A stretch of 64,000 nucleotides of DNA, taken from Bacteroides ndongoniae. Lineage in GTDB: Bacteria > Bacteroidota > Bacteroidia > Bacteroidales > Bacteroidaceae. Below, one piece after another: positions 44,027-54,203 of the stretch; position 1 is the stretch's first letter, and each line of letters starts with the position of its first letter. Position numbers and translations under genes: made by a program. The notes beneath the pieces are model-generated. The model was not told the origin of the DNA. It worked only from the letters and a program-made list of their open reading frames with translations, and searched no databases. The DNA lies in contig NZ_FNVV01000012.1 of NCBI RefSeq assembly GCF_900108345.1, positions 754,978-818,977 of the forward strand. The letters run 5' to 3'.

Positions 44027-44920
44027 ATGAATAGTCAACCAATCGTAGTCGGAATGGGCGAAGCACTGTGGGACGTGCTGCCCGAAGGAAAAAAACTGGG
44101 TGGAGCACCCGCCAACTTTGCCTATCACGTGTCGCAGTTCGGGCTGGAGAGCCGCGTGGTGAGTGCCGTAGGTCAGGACAAACTGGGCGCAGAGATTCTG
44201 GAAAACTTCCGCCAGAAACAGCTGTACGGACTTATCGAAACCGTGCCTTACCCCACGGGTACCGTTCAGGTAGAGCTGGATGCCGAGGGCGTGCCCTGCT
44301 ATGACATCAAGGAAGGCGTGGCCTGGGACAACATCCCCTACACGCAGGCCCTCGAAGGACTGGCCAGTCAGACGCGTGCCGTCTGCTTCGGTTCGCTGGC
44401 ACAACGCAGCATCGTGTCGCGCCAGACCATCCACCGTTTTCTCGACGCCATGCCCAACGATGCCGATACGCTGCGCATCTTCGACATCAACCTGCGTCAG
44501 GGTTTCTATACGAAAGAGATTCTGTGCGATTCGTTCCGCCGCTGCAACATTCTGAAGATTAATGATGAGGAACTGGTCACCGTGAGCCGCATGTTCGGCT
44601 ATCCCGGCATCGACTTGCAGGACAAGTGTTGGATTCTGCTGGCCAAGTACAACCTGAAGATGCTTATCCTGACCTGTGGTGTCAATGGCAGCTACGTCTT
44701 CACGCCCGGTCATGTTTCGTTTGTCGAGACGCCGAAGGTGCAGGTAGCCGACACGGTGGGTGCCGGCGATTCGTTCACCGCCGCCTTCGTGGCCGCCACG
44801 CTGAAGGGACTTCCCGTAGCCGAAGCCCATCGCCTGGCCGTCGACACCTCGGCCTACGTCTGCACACAGCAGGGTGCTATGCCCGTGCTGCCCGAGTCGC
44901 TGACCAGCCGTCTGGCCTGA
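44027..44920 (+). CDS. Fructokinase (PfkB/ribokinase family)
   Basis: 297 residues. PfkB signatures are present: an N-terminal GGAPANFAYHVSQFGLESRV (about 25-44), which includes the glycine-rich substrate loop, and the C-terminal VGAGDSFTAAFVAATLKG with catalytic Asp248 (GAGDS). It phosphorylates fructose with ATP in the cytoplasm, completing the path from sucrose-type sugars. Fructose is preferred over other ketoses on the basis of the GH32 gene and the regulator; the sequence alone does not exclude another sugar. Confidence 0.9.
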   Translation: MNSQPIVVGMGEALWDVLPEGKKLGGAPANFAYHVSQFGLESRVVSAVGQDKLGAEILENFRQKQLYGLIETVPYPTGTVQVELDAEGVPCYDIKEGVAWDNIPYTQALEGLASQTRAVCFGSLAQRSIVSRQTIHRFLDAMPNDADTLRIFDINLRQGFYTKEILCDSFRRCNILKINDEELVTVSRMFGYPGIDLQDKCWILLAKYNLKMLILTCGVNGSYVFTPGHVSFVETPKVQVADTVGAGDSFTAAFVAATLKGLPVAEAHRLAVDTSAYVCTQQGAMPVLPESLTSRLA

Positions 44921-44944
44921 CCTCCGACATCACTTATTCCCCGT

Positions 44945-45031
44945 TTGTGGGACACTTGCACGGCTCGCGAGCAACACAAGTACGGCTCGCGAGCCGTGCT
45001 TGTGTTTCATAAATGGAATGCAAGTGTCCCA
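44945..45031. repeat. Modular palindromic repeat, locus H
   Basis: TTGTGGGACACTTGCACGGC, TCGCGAGCAACACAAGTACG, GCTCGCGAGCCGTGCTTGTG, then inverted AAATGGAATGCAAGTGTCCC. It lies between the fructokinase gene and the regulator gene. Confidence 0.85.
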
Positions 45032-45103
45032 CATTCCTGCCAATTTCCAAGCCTTTCCCCCAATCTTTTCCCGCCCCGTGTCGCTCTTCTGCATTATATT
45101 CGT

Positions 45104-45111
45104 TATATTTG
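45104..45111 (+). promoter_or_regulatory. -7 promoter box for the hybrid regulator gene
   Basis: TATATTTG followed by CC, 28 bases before the ATG at 45139. The regulator is therefore transcribed separately from the sugar genes. Confidence 0.55.
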
Positions 45112-45138
45112 CCTTCTCTAATCCCCAAAAGAAAGGCC

Positions 45139-47901
45139 ATGAAACACAATACCTTCTACCTTTTTACCTTGTGCGCACTGTGTCTGCTGCTGACGGCATG
45201 CGGGCGCGAACGGGCCCGTTTCCTGATAGCCGTGTCGCAATGCAGCGACGACGAGTGGCGCACGCAGATGAACAAGGAAATCCGTCGCGAAGCACTTTTC
45301 TATCCCGGTGTGGAAGTGGACATCCGCTCGGCCGGCGATGACAATGCCCGGCAGACAGCCGACATCGAACATTTCATCGACCAGAAAGCTGACCTGATTG
45401 TGGTGGCGCCCAACGAAGCCGAAGCGCTGACACCCGCCATCGAAAAGGCGCACGACAAAGGCATTCCCGTGCTGCTGGTCGACCGTCGTATCAACTCCGA
45501 CCGCTATACCGCTTACATCGGTGCCGACAATTACGAGATGGGACGCCAGATAGGTGCCTACATCGTCAGTCGCCTGAAAGGGGAAGGTAACGTTGTGGAA
45601 CTGACCGGACTACAGGGTTCGACCCCAGCGCGCGACCGCCATCGCGGACTGATGGACGCCCTGGCCGACGCTCCGGGCATACACGTCGTGGCTGCAGCCG
45701 ATGCCGGATGGTTCAGGCAATCGGCCGAACAGGCCTTCGACTCCATCCTCGACCGCCAGCCGCGCATCGACCTCGTCTTTGCCCACAACGACCGTATGGC
45801 CTCCGGTGCGCACGATGCTGCCGTCAGACGGGGACGTGCCGAAGAGATGCTGTTTGTCGGTGTAGATGCCCTTTCGGGCAAGGGACTGGGTGTGGAGATG
45901 GTGTCCGACGGCACCCTCGATGCCACCTTCATCTATCCCACCGGCGGCGACCGCGTCGTGCAGGTGGCCATGGATATTCTCGAAGGACGCAGCTATCCGC
46001 GCGAGACGCTCCTCTCTACCGCATTGGTCAACCGTCAGAACGCCCGCATCATGCAGATGCAGACGACCCACATAGGCACCCTCGACGAAAAAATCGAGAA
46101 GCTCAACAGCCAGCTCGACGCCTTCCTGCTGCGCTACTCGGCCCAACGCATGTTTCTATATGCCTGCATCGTTATTTTGGTGCTGGTAGGAGCGTTGCTC
46201 GTCTTCGTGGTGCGTGCCTTCTGGACCAAGAATCGCCTGAATACCGAACTTTCGCAACAGAAGCAGCAGGTGGAGGAACAGCGCGACCAGCTCATCCACC
46301 TGTCGCGCCAGCTGGAGGACGCCACACATGCCAAACTGGCCTTCTTCACCAACGTTTCGCACGACTTCCGCACCCCGCTCACCCTGATTGCCGACCCCGT
46401 GGAGCAGCTAATGCACAGCCACACCCTGACCGAGCACGAACGCTTCCTGCTGAACATCATTCACAAGAACGTCACCGTGCTGTTGCGCCTGGTCAATCAG
46501 GTGCTCGACTTCCGGAAGTTCGAGGATGGCAAACTGCAGTTGCGTCTGAGCCGCTTCGACCTGCGTACGGCGCTGATGGAGTGGACCGACGCTTTCCGCA
46601 CCCTGTCGTTCCGCAAGCACATACACTTCCGCATCGAGGCCGACCCTGCTGCCGACTACACCGTGACCGCCGATGCCGAGAAGCTGGAACGCATCGTCTA
46701 CAACCTCCTCTCGAACGCCTTCAAGTTCACGCCCGAGAACGGTAACATCAGTGTCGGCCTGGCTTTGTTCAGCCGCGAAGGCGAACCCGCGCTGCGCCTG
46801 CAAGTCACCGATACCGGCGTAGGCATGCCTGCCGAGCACGTGCAGCACATCTTCGACAGTTTCTATCAGATCGACGTCCATCATGCCGGTTCGGGCATCG
46901 GTCTGGCCCTGGTGAAAGCCTTTGTCGAGATGCACCGCGGCACCATCCGTGTAGACACTACCGAAGGGCAGGGCACTTGCTTCACTATCGAGATGCCCGC
47001 TTGCCAGACGGGCGACCTCGACCCCGACACCACACGCAGCGCCGTGCTGGCCAATCTGAAAGAAGGTGCCGTGCTGGCCGCCGACCAGGAGACACTGCAA
47101 GCTACCGAGTCCGACACCCCTGCCGAGGATAAGGAAACCGTGCTCGTGATAGACGACAATCAGGACATCCGCGACTACGTGCACTCCATCCTGCAGGACG
47201 ACTACCGTGTAATCGAGGCTGCCAACGGTCAGGAGGGCATTCAGCAGGCCATGAAGTATGTGCCCGACGTCATCATCTGCGACGTGATGATGCCCGTGAT
47301 GGATGGCATGGAGTGTTGCCGCCGCCTGAAGTCCGAACTGCAGACGTCGCACATCCCCGTGATGATGCTTACCGCCTATGCTGTGGACGAGCAGAAGATA
47401 AAAGGCTACGAATGCGGTGCCGACTCGTACATCGCCAAGCCCTTCAGTGCCCGCCTGCTGACTGTGCGCCTGCGCAACCTTATCGAAAACCGTCACCGCC
47501 TGCAGAACTTCTTCGCCGATGGCAGCAACACTGCCTTGCAACAGCCCAAACCCGCGGTCACCGATGTGGACAAGGGCTTTATGGATAAGCTGCGCCGCCT
47601 GATCGACGAGCGTCTGTCCGACCCCAATCTCAGCGTAGAGGAGCTGGGCGAACAGATAGGTCTGAGCCGCGTGCAGCTGTACCGCAAGACGAAGGCCCTG
47701 TGCGGCTACTCGCCCAACGAGCTGCTGCGCATTGCCCGCCTGAAGCGTGCCGCCTCGCTGCTGGCCTCGACCGAAAAGACCGTGGCCGAGATTACCTACG
47801 AAGTAGGCTTCAGTTCGCCCTCGTACTTCACCAAGTGCTATAAGGAGTATTTCGGCGAGATACCGACCGAATTCCTGCGTCGGAAGAATGGTGGGGAGTG
47901 A
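45139..47901 (+). CDS. Hybrid two-component regulator with periplasmic-binding-protein sensor (fructose-sensor type)
   Basis: 920 residues from the ATG at 45139, chosen because it gives a signal segment ending LTACG (Cys21) and follows a -7 box. A type 1 periplasmic-binding domain (about 25-320; FLIAVSQCSDDEWRTQMNKE, FAHNDRMASGAHDAAVRRG) is followed by a membrane helix near 337-357, then histidine kinase (H408 in NVSHDFRTPLTL, N box NLLSNAFKFTPENG, GSGIGLALVKAFVE), receiver (phosphoacceptor Asp715 in CDVMMPVMDGME) and an AraC-type DNA-binding domain at the C-terminus. This is the layout of B. thetaiotaomicron BT1754, which senses fructose. It probably controls the receptor-to-fructokinase operon. 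Confidence 0.94.
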   Translation: MKHNTFYLFTLCALCLLLTACGRERARFLIAVSQCSDDEWRTQMNKEIRREALFYPGVEVDIRSAGDDNARQTADIEHFIDQKADLIVVAPNEAEALTPAIEKAHDKGIPVLLVDRRINSDRYTAYIGADNYEMGRQIGAYIVSRLKGEGNVVELTGLQGSTPARDRHRGLMDALADAPGIHVVAAADAGWFRQSAEQAFDSILDRQPRIDLVFAHNDRMASGAHDAAVRRGRAEEMLFVGVDALSGKGLGVEMVSDGTLDATFIYPTGGDRVVQVAMDILEGRSYPRETLLSTALVNRQNARIMQMQTTHIGTLDEKIEKLNSQLDAFLLRYSAQRMFLYACIVILVLVGALLVFVVRAFWTKNRLNTELSQQKQQVEEQRDQLIHLSRQLEDATHAKLAFFTNVSHDFRTPLTLIADPVEQLMHSHTLTEHERFLLNIIHKNVTVLLRLVNQVLDFRKFEDGKLQLRLSRFDLRTALMEWTDAFRTLSFRKHIHFRIEADPAADYTVTADAEKLERIVYNLLSNAFKFTPENGNISVGLALFSREGEPALRLQVTDTGVGMPAEHVQHIFDSFYQIDVHHAGSGIGLALVKAFVEMHRGTIRVDTTEGQGTCFTIEMPACQTGDLDPDTTRSAVLANLKEGAVLAADQETLQATESDTPAEDKETVLVIDDNQDIRDYVHSILQDDYRVIEAANGQEGIQQAMKYVPDVIICDVMMPVMDGMECCRRLKSELQTSHIPVMMLTAYAVDEQKIKGYECGADSYIAKPFSARLLTVRLRNLIENRHRLQNFFADGSNTALQQPKPAVTDVDKGFMDKLRRLIDERLSDPNLSVEELGEQIGLSRVQLYRKTKALCGYSPNELLRIARLKRAASLLASTEKTVAEITYEVGFSSPSYFTKCYKEYFGEIPTEFLRRKNGGE

Positions 47902-48022
47902 GCCTGCCGCTCTGCGGACGGAAGTGCGTCGGCCGTATGGCTTCGGTTACAGTTGTGATTCTTTGGAAGAAAGGAAGAACGAGGGAAGCGGAGTGGGTGT
48001 TGTACCTCCCGACCATCCCCCG

Positions 48023-50563
48023 TCAGAACGTCATGTGCAGACTGATGCGCAGGCCGCTGCGGTCGATGCCGGGGAGGTCGCGATAGGTGAGCCTCCATAC
48101 GTAGTCCAAACGGAGGACTTTCAGAATGTTTTCGATACCTGCACCTACTTCTACATAAGGCTTGCTGCCCATCAGGTGGCTGCCTGCCGGAAACTGGAAG
48201 AGGCCTTCGCAGCAGGCGGGATTGTTGCGGTCGCTCAGGTGGCCATACATGCCCCGGCACGAGAGGACTTCGCGCCACTGCAGTTTCTTCAGCAAGGGGA
48301 TGCGGTTGAAGAGCCATCCGTTCAGATAGTAGGTGACGTCCCACGAGGCGTACTCGTCGTTGAGGAACTCCATCGCGTTCATCAGGCTGAAGGATTCGGG
48401 CTGTATGGTGTACGACAGGTTGGCGTTGGGGATGATGAGCAGGGGGAAGGGCACCTTGTTCCATACCTTTCCTGCTTTCAGAATGACGTCGGTGTAGCCG
48501 AAGGCCGAGAACCAGAAACGCTTCTGAAAACCCGCTTCGGTGTACTGGTAATTGTAGTCGCTGCCCAATATGCCTTTGGCGGCCATCGTGTGCGACAGAC
48601 TGAAGACGGGAGCGTCGAGCGAGACGGGGAAGCGGTTCCATTGCGTCTGGAAGAACTTTTCGCCCGGGGCATAGCGTAGCTTCAGCTCCAGTTCGCTGTT
48701 GGCGATGCTGGGCACGTAGGTGTGGTTTTCGTCCTGACGGATGAAGGGAATGAGGTACGACGACTCGTCGCGGCGCAAGCGGGCGATGAGTTGGTAGGAG
48801 AAACCGGAGTGGTACTCATGCCTGTAGGTCAGTTCGGCCTTCTGCTGGTAGCCGATGCGGTCGTCTTTCTTCCGTTTCAGGGCCAGGAAGACGTTGTCTT
48901 TGCTGGTGTACAGATAGTTCTGTCCGTACTGATTGACGTCGGAGTAGTAGCTGAGCTTGAGCGAGTGGATGGGGAATTCGTTGGCGTATTCCTTCTTCTC
49001 GTTGAAGGAGTATTCGAGCTCGGCCAGTCCCTTGACGCGCTGGTCCTTGAAACCATAGGCCATGTAGCCTCTGGCAAAGAGGTGCGGGTGGAGCCAGGCG
49101 GTAGTCATGCCCCCGGCGCGGATGCGTACGCCTTCGAGGGTGTTTCCGTTGATGGAGGTGTTGACGGGACCGTAGTAGAACAGCGGCGAGTGGTCGCGCG
49201 GCAGGGGAACGTAGCCTGTAAAGAGTATTTTCAGTATCTTTTCGGTCCAGTAGTAGGCAGGGTAGGTGCGCAGGCGGGCCATCATCTGGTCGACCGAGGT
49301 CTCCTTGGGGCTGATGCCGGCAGGGCGGTTCTGTGCCCAGTACTGGTCGGTGCGGGCGGCAGCTTCGCGCGGCTCGATGACTTTCTCGGGGCGCTCGAAG
49401 GCGGCGAGTCCTTCGGGGGTAGGGATGTAGCGGTAGTTGGTGTAGGACACTTGCCGCTTGGCGTAGATGCCGTCGCTGCCTTCGGTCAGCTTGAATTCGG
49501 TCAGGATGGTTTCGTCGGTGAGCTGGCGGGTGCCGTCGGGGGCGCGGTCGAAGTTCTGTTCGAGAGTCATGTCGTCGACGAAGTTCAGGTTGATTTTGCG
49601 GGGGAAGTTCATTTGTACGCGGTGGACGAAGTAGGTGCTGTCGAGCGATACGTACAGGTGTCCCGTGAATCCGAACGACTCGGAGTTGAAGGGTACGAAG
49701 GTGAGGTCGACGCAGGGCTGCCCGCCGATGTCGAGGGTGTCGGCCAGGTAGTATTTGTAGAACGAGGGCCCCATTTGCGACAGAGGGCTGACGAACTTGT
49801 TGGTGAAGAGGGTGATGTTGTTGCGGTAGATGTCGACGTCGGTCATGGTGACGCTGATGGCCTGCTCCATGCCTTGCTGCGACAGCATTTCGTCGACGCC
49901 TGCCTGACGGCGTGCGCGGACGGCTTGCTTTTCGGTGTGGGGCGAGCGGCGGTAGTAGTCGGTGGCCAGCAGTTCGCGGTTGGACACGGCGAGCATGGGC
50001 TTCCCGCTGACGGCCGAGGTGTCGACGTAGTCGGTCAGGAAGTCGAATTTGCGGTAGATCCATTTCTGGCTTTTCAGGCTGTCGAAGTTGTTGATGAAGA
50101 AGGTGGTCTTCTCGTAGCGGTCGCGCTGCCAGTAGTCCTGTTCGTCGGGCGAGTAGTCGTCGCGGTGGTCTATCATCCGGCGGACGAACTCGACGGCAGG
50201 GTTGTTCTTCTTGCTGTAGTGTTCGCGGCGGGGCTTCACGACGACTTCCTGCAGGGCGTAGGTGGCGGGCGACAGTGCGATGTGCAGTTCGGATTGCGTG
50301 GCGGGGCGTATGGTTCGGGTGTATTCGTTGTATCCCACGGCCGACACTGTGAGCTGGGCCTGCGTACGGCGGGTGGTGAAGCGGAAGTGCCCTTCGTTGT
50401 CGGTCATGCCTCCTTCGGTGGTTCCTTTCAGGTAGACGGATGTGTAGGGCAGCGGTTCCTTTGTCAGGGAATCGGTTACTGTCCCGCGCAGGGTGTACTG
50501 TGCCTTCAGGGGGAGGGCGGCACATACGAGCATGATCCAAAGAACTGTTTTTGCAAGCTTCAT
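48023..50563 (-). CDS. DUF5686 / CarboxypepD_reg outer-membrane protein
   Basis: 846 residues. A signal peptide ends LPLKAQ (about residue 21). A carboxypeptidase-regulatory-like domain (YTLRGTVTDSLTKEPLPYTS; GGMTDNEGHFRF) spans about 22-105, ending VVVKPRREHYSKKNNPAVEF. The remainder is DUF5686, with long barrel-like segments (KDQRVKGLAELEYSFNEKKE; GLRISLHMTF at the C-terminus, again with the terminal phenylalanine). It is an outer-membrane protein of unknown function. Convergent with the regulator gene, with 121 bases between them that show no clear terminator. Confidence 0.85.
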   Translation of the reverse strand: MKLAKTVLWIMLVCAALPLKAQYTLRGTVTDSLTKEPLPYTSVYLKGTTEGGMTDNEGHFRFTTRRTQAQLTVSAVGYNEYTRTIRPATQSELHIALSPATYALQEVVVKPRREHYSKKNNPAVEFVRRMIDHRDDYSPDEQDYWQRDRYEKTTFFINNFDSLKSQKWIYRKFDFLTDYVDTSAVSGKPMLAVSNRELLATDYYRRSPHTEKQAVRARRQAGVDEMLSQQGMEQAISVTMTDVDIYRNNITLFTNKFVSPLSQMGPSFYKYYLADTLDIGGQPCVDLTFVPFNSESFGFTGHLYVSLDSTYFVHRVQMNFPRKINLNFVDDMTLEQNFDRAPDGTRQLTDETILTEFKLTEGSDGIYAKRQVSYTNYRYIPTPEGLAAFERPEKVIEPREAAARTDQYWAQNRPAGISPKETSVDQMMARLRTYPAYYWTEKILKILFTGYVPLPRDHSPLFYYGPVNTSINGNTLEGVRIRAGGMTTAWLHPHLFARGYMAYGFKDQRVKGLAELEYSFNEKKEYANEFPIHSLKLSYYSDVNQYGQNYLYTSKDNVFLALKRKKDDRIGYQQKAELTYRHEYHSGFSYQLIARLRRDESSYLIPFIRQDENHTYVPSIANSELELKLRYAPGEKFFQTQWNRFPVSLDAPVFSLSHTMAAKGILGSDYNYQYTEAGFQKRFWFSAFGYTDVILKAGKVWNKVPFPLLIIPNANLSYTIQPESFSLMNAMEFLNDEYASWDVTYYLNGWLFNRIPLLKKLQWREVLSCRGMYGHLSDRNNPACCEGLFQFPAGSHLMGSKPYVEVGAGIENILKVLRLDYVWRLTYRDLPGIDRSGLRISLHMTF

Positions 50564-50594
50564 CCTACTATGTTTTAGGCTCTGATTCGGGCTG

Positions 50595-50602
50595 CAAAGT
50601 TA
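50595..50602 (-). promoter_or_regulatory. -7 promoter box for the DUF5686 gene
   Basis: TAACTTTG on the minus strand, 32 bases before the ATG at 50563. Confidence 0.5.
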
Positions 50603-50722
50603 CGGCGGAAAACTTTTTTGGAAAGTTCAGTTTTGCTGGAGAAATGTTCTGTTTCTCTTTTTTGTGGCTGGAATTATGGAGAAAAACGGCTTTTTCAGTG
50701 TTCCGTAGGGCGCTTGCAGGGT

Positions 50723-50812
50723 ATTTGTGGGACACTTGTGTTTCATTTGTGGGACACTTGTACGGCTCGCGAGCCACACTTGTGTCTCTCGCGAGCGACA
50801 CTTGCGCCGCTC
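50723..50812. repeat. Modular palindromic repeat, locus I
   Basis: TATTTGTGGGACACTTGTGT, TTCATTTGTGGGACACTTGT, ACGGCTCGCGAGCCACACTT, then CTCGCGAGCGACACTTGCGC. It lies between two leftward genes, upstream of the DUF5686 promoter and downstream of the asd terminator. Confidence 0.85.
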
Positions 50813-50845
50813 CCGAAGCTGTGTGGTGCTTGTATTGGCAGGTGG

Positions 50846-50896
50846 AAAAAAGGACAGGCGGCCGCCGGAGCCTGATGTGGCTTCCGCGACCGCCTG
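50846..50896 (-). terminator. Rho-independent terminator of asd
   Basis: Minus-strand stem CAGGCGGTCGCGGAAGCC pairing with GGCTCCGGCGGCCGCCTG around the loop ACATCA, followed by TCCTTTTTT. It starts 29 bases after the stop codon. Confidence 0.85.
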
Positions 50897-50924
50897 CCGG
50901 TATGTGTGCGCGTGTGCGATTCGT

Positions 50925-51932
50925 TTAGAGGGCGTTCTCCTTGATGAGCCATTCGGCTATCTGAACAGCGTTCAGGGCGGCTCCCTTCTTGATCTGGTCG
51001 CCTACAATCCAGAACGTCAGTCCGCAGTCGTTGGTCAGGTCCTTGCGGATGCGGCCTACGTATACGGGGTCTTTGCCTGCCAGGAAGAGGGGCATGGGGT
51101 ATTCCTTCTCGGCGGGGTTGTCCATCAGCACCAGTCCTTCGCCCTTGCTGAAGGCTTCGCGGGCTTCTTCGACGGAGATGGGGCGTTCGGTCTCTACCCA
51201 GATGCTCTCGGAGTGAGAACGGAGGGCGGGTACGCGTACGCAGGTGGCGCTGACCTTGACGTCGGAGTGCATGATTTTGCGTGTCTCGTTGTACATCTTC
51301 ATCTCTTCCTTCGTATAGCCGTTTTCAGTGAACACGTCGATCTGCGGGATGAGGTTGAAGGCAAGCTGGTAGGCGAACTTCTCGACGGTGACGGGCTCTC
51401 CGGCCAGTACCTGACGGTATTGTGTGTACAGTTCGTCCATGGCGGCTGCTCCGGCGCCGCTGGCTGCCTGGTAGGTAGACACGTGTACGGTCTTTATGTG
51501 TGATAGCTGTTCGATGGCTTTCAGTGCAACGACCATCTGGATGGTGGTGCAGTTGGGGTTGGCGATGATGCCGCGCGGACGGTCTTTGGCGTCGGCGGGG
51601 TTTACTTCGGGCACTACGAGGGGCACGTCGGCATCCATACGGAAGGCGCTTGAGTTGTCTATCATCACGGCTCCGTACTTGGTGATGGTTTCGGCGAATT
51701 CTTTGGAGGTGCCTGCGCCTGCGGAAGTGAACGCGATGTCCACACCTTTAAAGTCATCGTTGTGTTGCAAGAGTTTGACCTCGATCTGTTTACCGCGGAA
51801 GGTGTATTTCGTACCTGCACTGCGTTTCGATCCGAACAGCACTAACTCGTCCAGCGGGAAATTTCTTTCATCGAGCACCCGCAGGAATTCTTGTCCTACG
51901 GCTCCGCTTGCTCCAACAATAGCTACTTTCAT
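50925..51932 (-). CDS. asd: Aspartate-semialdehyde dehydrogenase
   Basis: 335 residues from the ATG at 51932 ([20 protein letters not shown]), where the Rossmann GxxGxxG begins at residue 7. Catalytic Cys128 is in [12 protein letters not shown], and the substrate-binding segment [12 protein letters not shown] is near residue 240. It reduces aspartyl phosphate to aspartate semialdehyde with NADPH, the branch-point step for lysine/diaminopimelate, threonine and methionine. An in-frame upstream extension lacks support. Its own promoter and terminator indicate a single-gene unit. Confidence 0.96.
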   Translation of the reverse strand: MKVAIVGASGAVGQEFLRVLDERNFPLDELVLFGSKRSAGTKYTFRGKQIEVKLLQHNDDFKGVDIAFTSAGAGTSKEFAETITKYGAVMIDNSSAFRMDADVPLVVPEVNPADAKDRPRGIIANPNCTTIQMVVALKAIEQLSHIKTVHVSTYQAASGAGAAAMDELYTQYRQVLAGEPVTVEKFAYQLAFNLIPQIDVFTENGYTKEEMKMYNETRKIMHSDVKVSATCVRVPALRSHSESIWVETERPISVEEAREAFSKGEGLVLMDNPAEKEYPMPLFLAGKDPVYVGRIRKDLTNDCGLTFWIVGDQIKKGAALNAVQIAEWLIKENAL

Positions 51933-51980
51933 TTTTCTTTTCTTTTTAATTAATGGGTTAAAAATTGAGCTTTTCGGCCG

Positions 51981-51988
51981 CAAATTTA
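51981..51988 (-). promoter_or_regulatory. -7 promoter box for asd
   Basis: TAAATTTG on the minus strand, 49 bases before the ATG at 51932. Confidence 0.5.
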
Positions 51989-52061
51989 CTACAAAATGCA
52001 GTACGGCATCACACTAAATGAAAACTTTTTTGTTATTTTGCACATGAAAACCTAATATGTG

Positions 52062-54203
52062 ATGCGTATGGATTGGCTCAACTTCAGTTTGGAACTACCT
52101 ATAACCGACCCCACGTGGATATTTCTGCTGGTGCTGCTTATCATCCTGTTTGCCCCCATGCTGCTCAGCAAGCTGCGCATTCCGCACATCATCGGCATGA
52201 TTCTGGCGGGGCTGGTCATCGGCGAGCACGGGTTCAACATCCTGGCGCGCGACAGCAGTTTTGAACTTTTCGGCAAGGTGGGCCTGTACTACATCATGTT
52301 TCTGGCCGGACTGGAAATGAACATGAGCGACTTCAAGCAGAACCGCAACAAGGCGCTCGTGCTGGGTCTGCTGGCTTTTGTGGTGCCTATCGTCATCGGT
52401 TTTGTGGCCAATGTCGCGCTGCTGAAGTATGGTGTGCTGACCTCGGTTCTGCTGGCCAGTATGTATGCCTCGCATACGCTGGTGGCCTATCCCATTGTGA
52501 TTCGTTACGGCGTGTCGCGCCACCGCAGTGTCAGCATCGCTGTGGGCGGAACGGCTGTCACCGACACCCTGACGCTGCTTGTGCTGGCCGTTGTGGGCGG
52601 CATGTTCAAGGGCGAGTCGGACGGACTGTTTTGGCTGTGGCTGGTGGTGAAGGTCATCATTCTGGGTGCGTTTATCATGTGGTCGTTTCCCCGCCTGGGG
52701 CGCTGGTTCTTCCGCCGCTACGACGACAACGTGATGCAGTTCATCTTCGTCCTTGCCCTGGTGTTTCTGGGTGCGGGACTGATGGAGTTCGTGGGCATGG
52801 AAGGCATCCTCGGCGCATTCCTCGCCGGACTGGTGCTGAACCGCCTCATTCCCCACGTGTCGCCGCTGATGAATCACCTGGAGTTTGTGGGCAACGCCTT
52901 GTTTATTCCCTACTTCCTGATAGGCGTCGGCATGCTGATAGATGTCAACGTGCTGTTTGGTCACGTCAATTCGCTGAAGGTGGCGGGCGTGATGATTGTC
53001 ATGGCCTTGCTGGGCAAGTGGATAGCCTGCTGGCTGACGCAGAAAGCCTATCGGATGACGTCGATCGAGCGCGAACTGATGTACGGCCTTAGTACGGCGC
53101 AGGCCGCTGCCACGCTGGCTGCCGTGCTGGTGGGTTACAACATCATCCTGCCGAGTGGCGAACGTCTGCTGAACGACGACGTGCTGAACGGCACCATCCT
53201 GCTGATTCTGGTCACCTGCATTGTCAGTTCGTTCGTCACCGAGCGTGCCGCGCGCACCGTAGCCATGGACGAAGCCCATCCCGAAGAAGACCGTTCGCGC
53301 GAGCCCGAAAAGATTCTGATCCCGATTGCCAATCCCGACACGATAGAAGACCTTATCAACCTGTCGTTGGTGATACGCGACCCCAAGCAGAAAGACAACC
53401 TGCTGGCCTTGAACGTAGTAAACGACAGCAACAGTCCCAACGGCTCCGATGTGCGTGGCAAGCGCTATTTGGAGAAAGCCGCCATGATTACCGCTTCGGC
53501 CGATGTGCGCCTGAAGCAAATCAGCCGCTACGACCTGAACATTGCCGCGGGCATCATCCATACGGCGAAGGAGCACGGAGTGACCGACGTTGTCATCGGT
53601 CTGCACCGCAAGATGACCATCGTAGACTCCTTCTTCGGTATGCTGACTGAAAGTCTGCTCAAGGGACTGAACCGCGAAGTGATGGTGGCCAAGTTCCTGA
53701 TCCCCATCAACACGCTGCGCCGCATCATTGTGGCCGTGCCGCCCAAGGCTGAATACGAAGCGGGCTTCCAGAAGTGGGTAGAACACTTCTGCCGCATGGG
53801 CAACACGCTGGGCTGCCGCGTCCACTTCTTCTCGAACGAAGAGACAGCCGTACCCCTGCAAGCCCTCATCAAGAAGAAATATAGCCAGACGCTGACCGAC
53901 TACTCCCTGCTGGACGACTGGGAAGACCTGCTGATACTGACCGGACAAGTGAACTACGACCACCTGCTGGTCATCATCAGTGCTCGCCGCGGCTCCATCT
54001 CGTACGACAGCTCGTTCGAGAAACTGCCCGGACAGCTGAGCCGCTACTTTGCCAACAACAGCCTGATTGTGCTCTACCCCGACCAGTTGGGCGAACCGCA
54101 GGATGTACTCTCCTTCTCGAACCCGCGCGGCAACAACGATCCGCAGCACTACGAGAAAGTAGGTCGCTGGTTCTATCGATGGTTTAAAAAGAACAATGCC
54201 TAA
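52062..54203 (+). CDS. CPA2 family cation:proton antiporter with universal-stress-like C-terminus
   Basis: 713 residues from ATG 52062; an ATG two codons later is an alternative. The first 400 residues form about twelve helices of the Na+/H+ exchanger fold: LLSKLRIPHIIGMILAGLVI, LYYIMFLAGLEMNMSDFKQN, MEGILGAFLAGLVLNRLIPH and GLSTAAQAAATLAAVLVG-like near 345. The C-terminal 300 residues are soluble and contain USP-like patterns (DPKQKDNLLALNVVND; GVTDVVIGLHRKMTIVDSFF). It likely exchanges Na+ or K+ for protons in the inner membrane. Its stop codon overlaps the start of the next gene as TAATG. A degenerate -7 box (TTATTTTG) lies at 52033-52040. Confidence 0.9.
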   Translation: MRMDWLNFSLELPITDPTWIFLLVLLIILFAPMLLSKLRIPHIIGMILAGLVIGEHGFNILARDSSFELFGKVGLYYIMFLAGLEMNMSDFKQNRNKALVLGLLAFVVPIVIGFVANVALLKYGVLTSVLLASMYASHTLVAYPIVIRYGVSRHRSVSIAVGGTAVTDTLTLLVLAVVGGMFKGESDGLFWLWLVVKVIILGAFIMWSFPRLGRWFFRRYDDNVMQFIFVLALVFLGAGLMEFVGMEGILGAFLAGLVLNRLIPHVSPLMNHLEFVGNALFIPYFLIGVGMLIDVNVLFGHVNSLKVAGVMIVMALLGKWIACWLTQKAYRMTSIERELMYGLSTAQAAATLAAVLVGYNIILPSGERLLNDDVLNGTILLILVTCIVSSFVTERAARTVAMDEAHPEEDRSREPEKILIPIANPDTIEDLINLSLVIRDPKQKDNLLALNVVNDSNSPNGSDVRGKRYLEKAAMITASADVRLKQISRYDLNIAAGIIHTAKEHGVTDVVIGLHRKMTIVDSFFGMLTESLLKGLNREVMVAKFLIPINTLRRIIVAVPPKAEYEAGFQKWVEHFCRMGNTLGCRVHFFSNEETAVPLQALIKKKYSQTLTDYSLLDDWEDLLILTGQVNYDHLLVIISARRGSISYDSSFEKLPGQLSRYFANNSLIVLYPDQLGEPQDVLSFSNPRGNNDPQHYEKVGRWFYRWFKKNNA

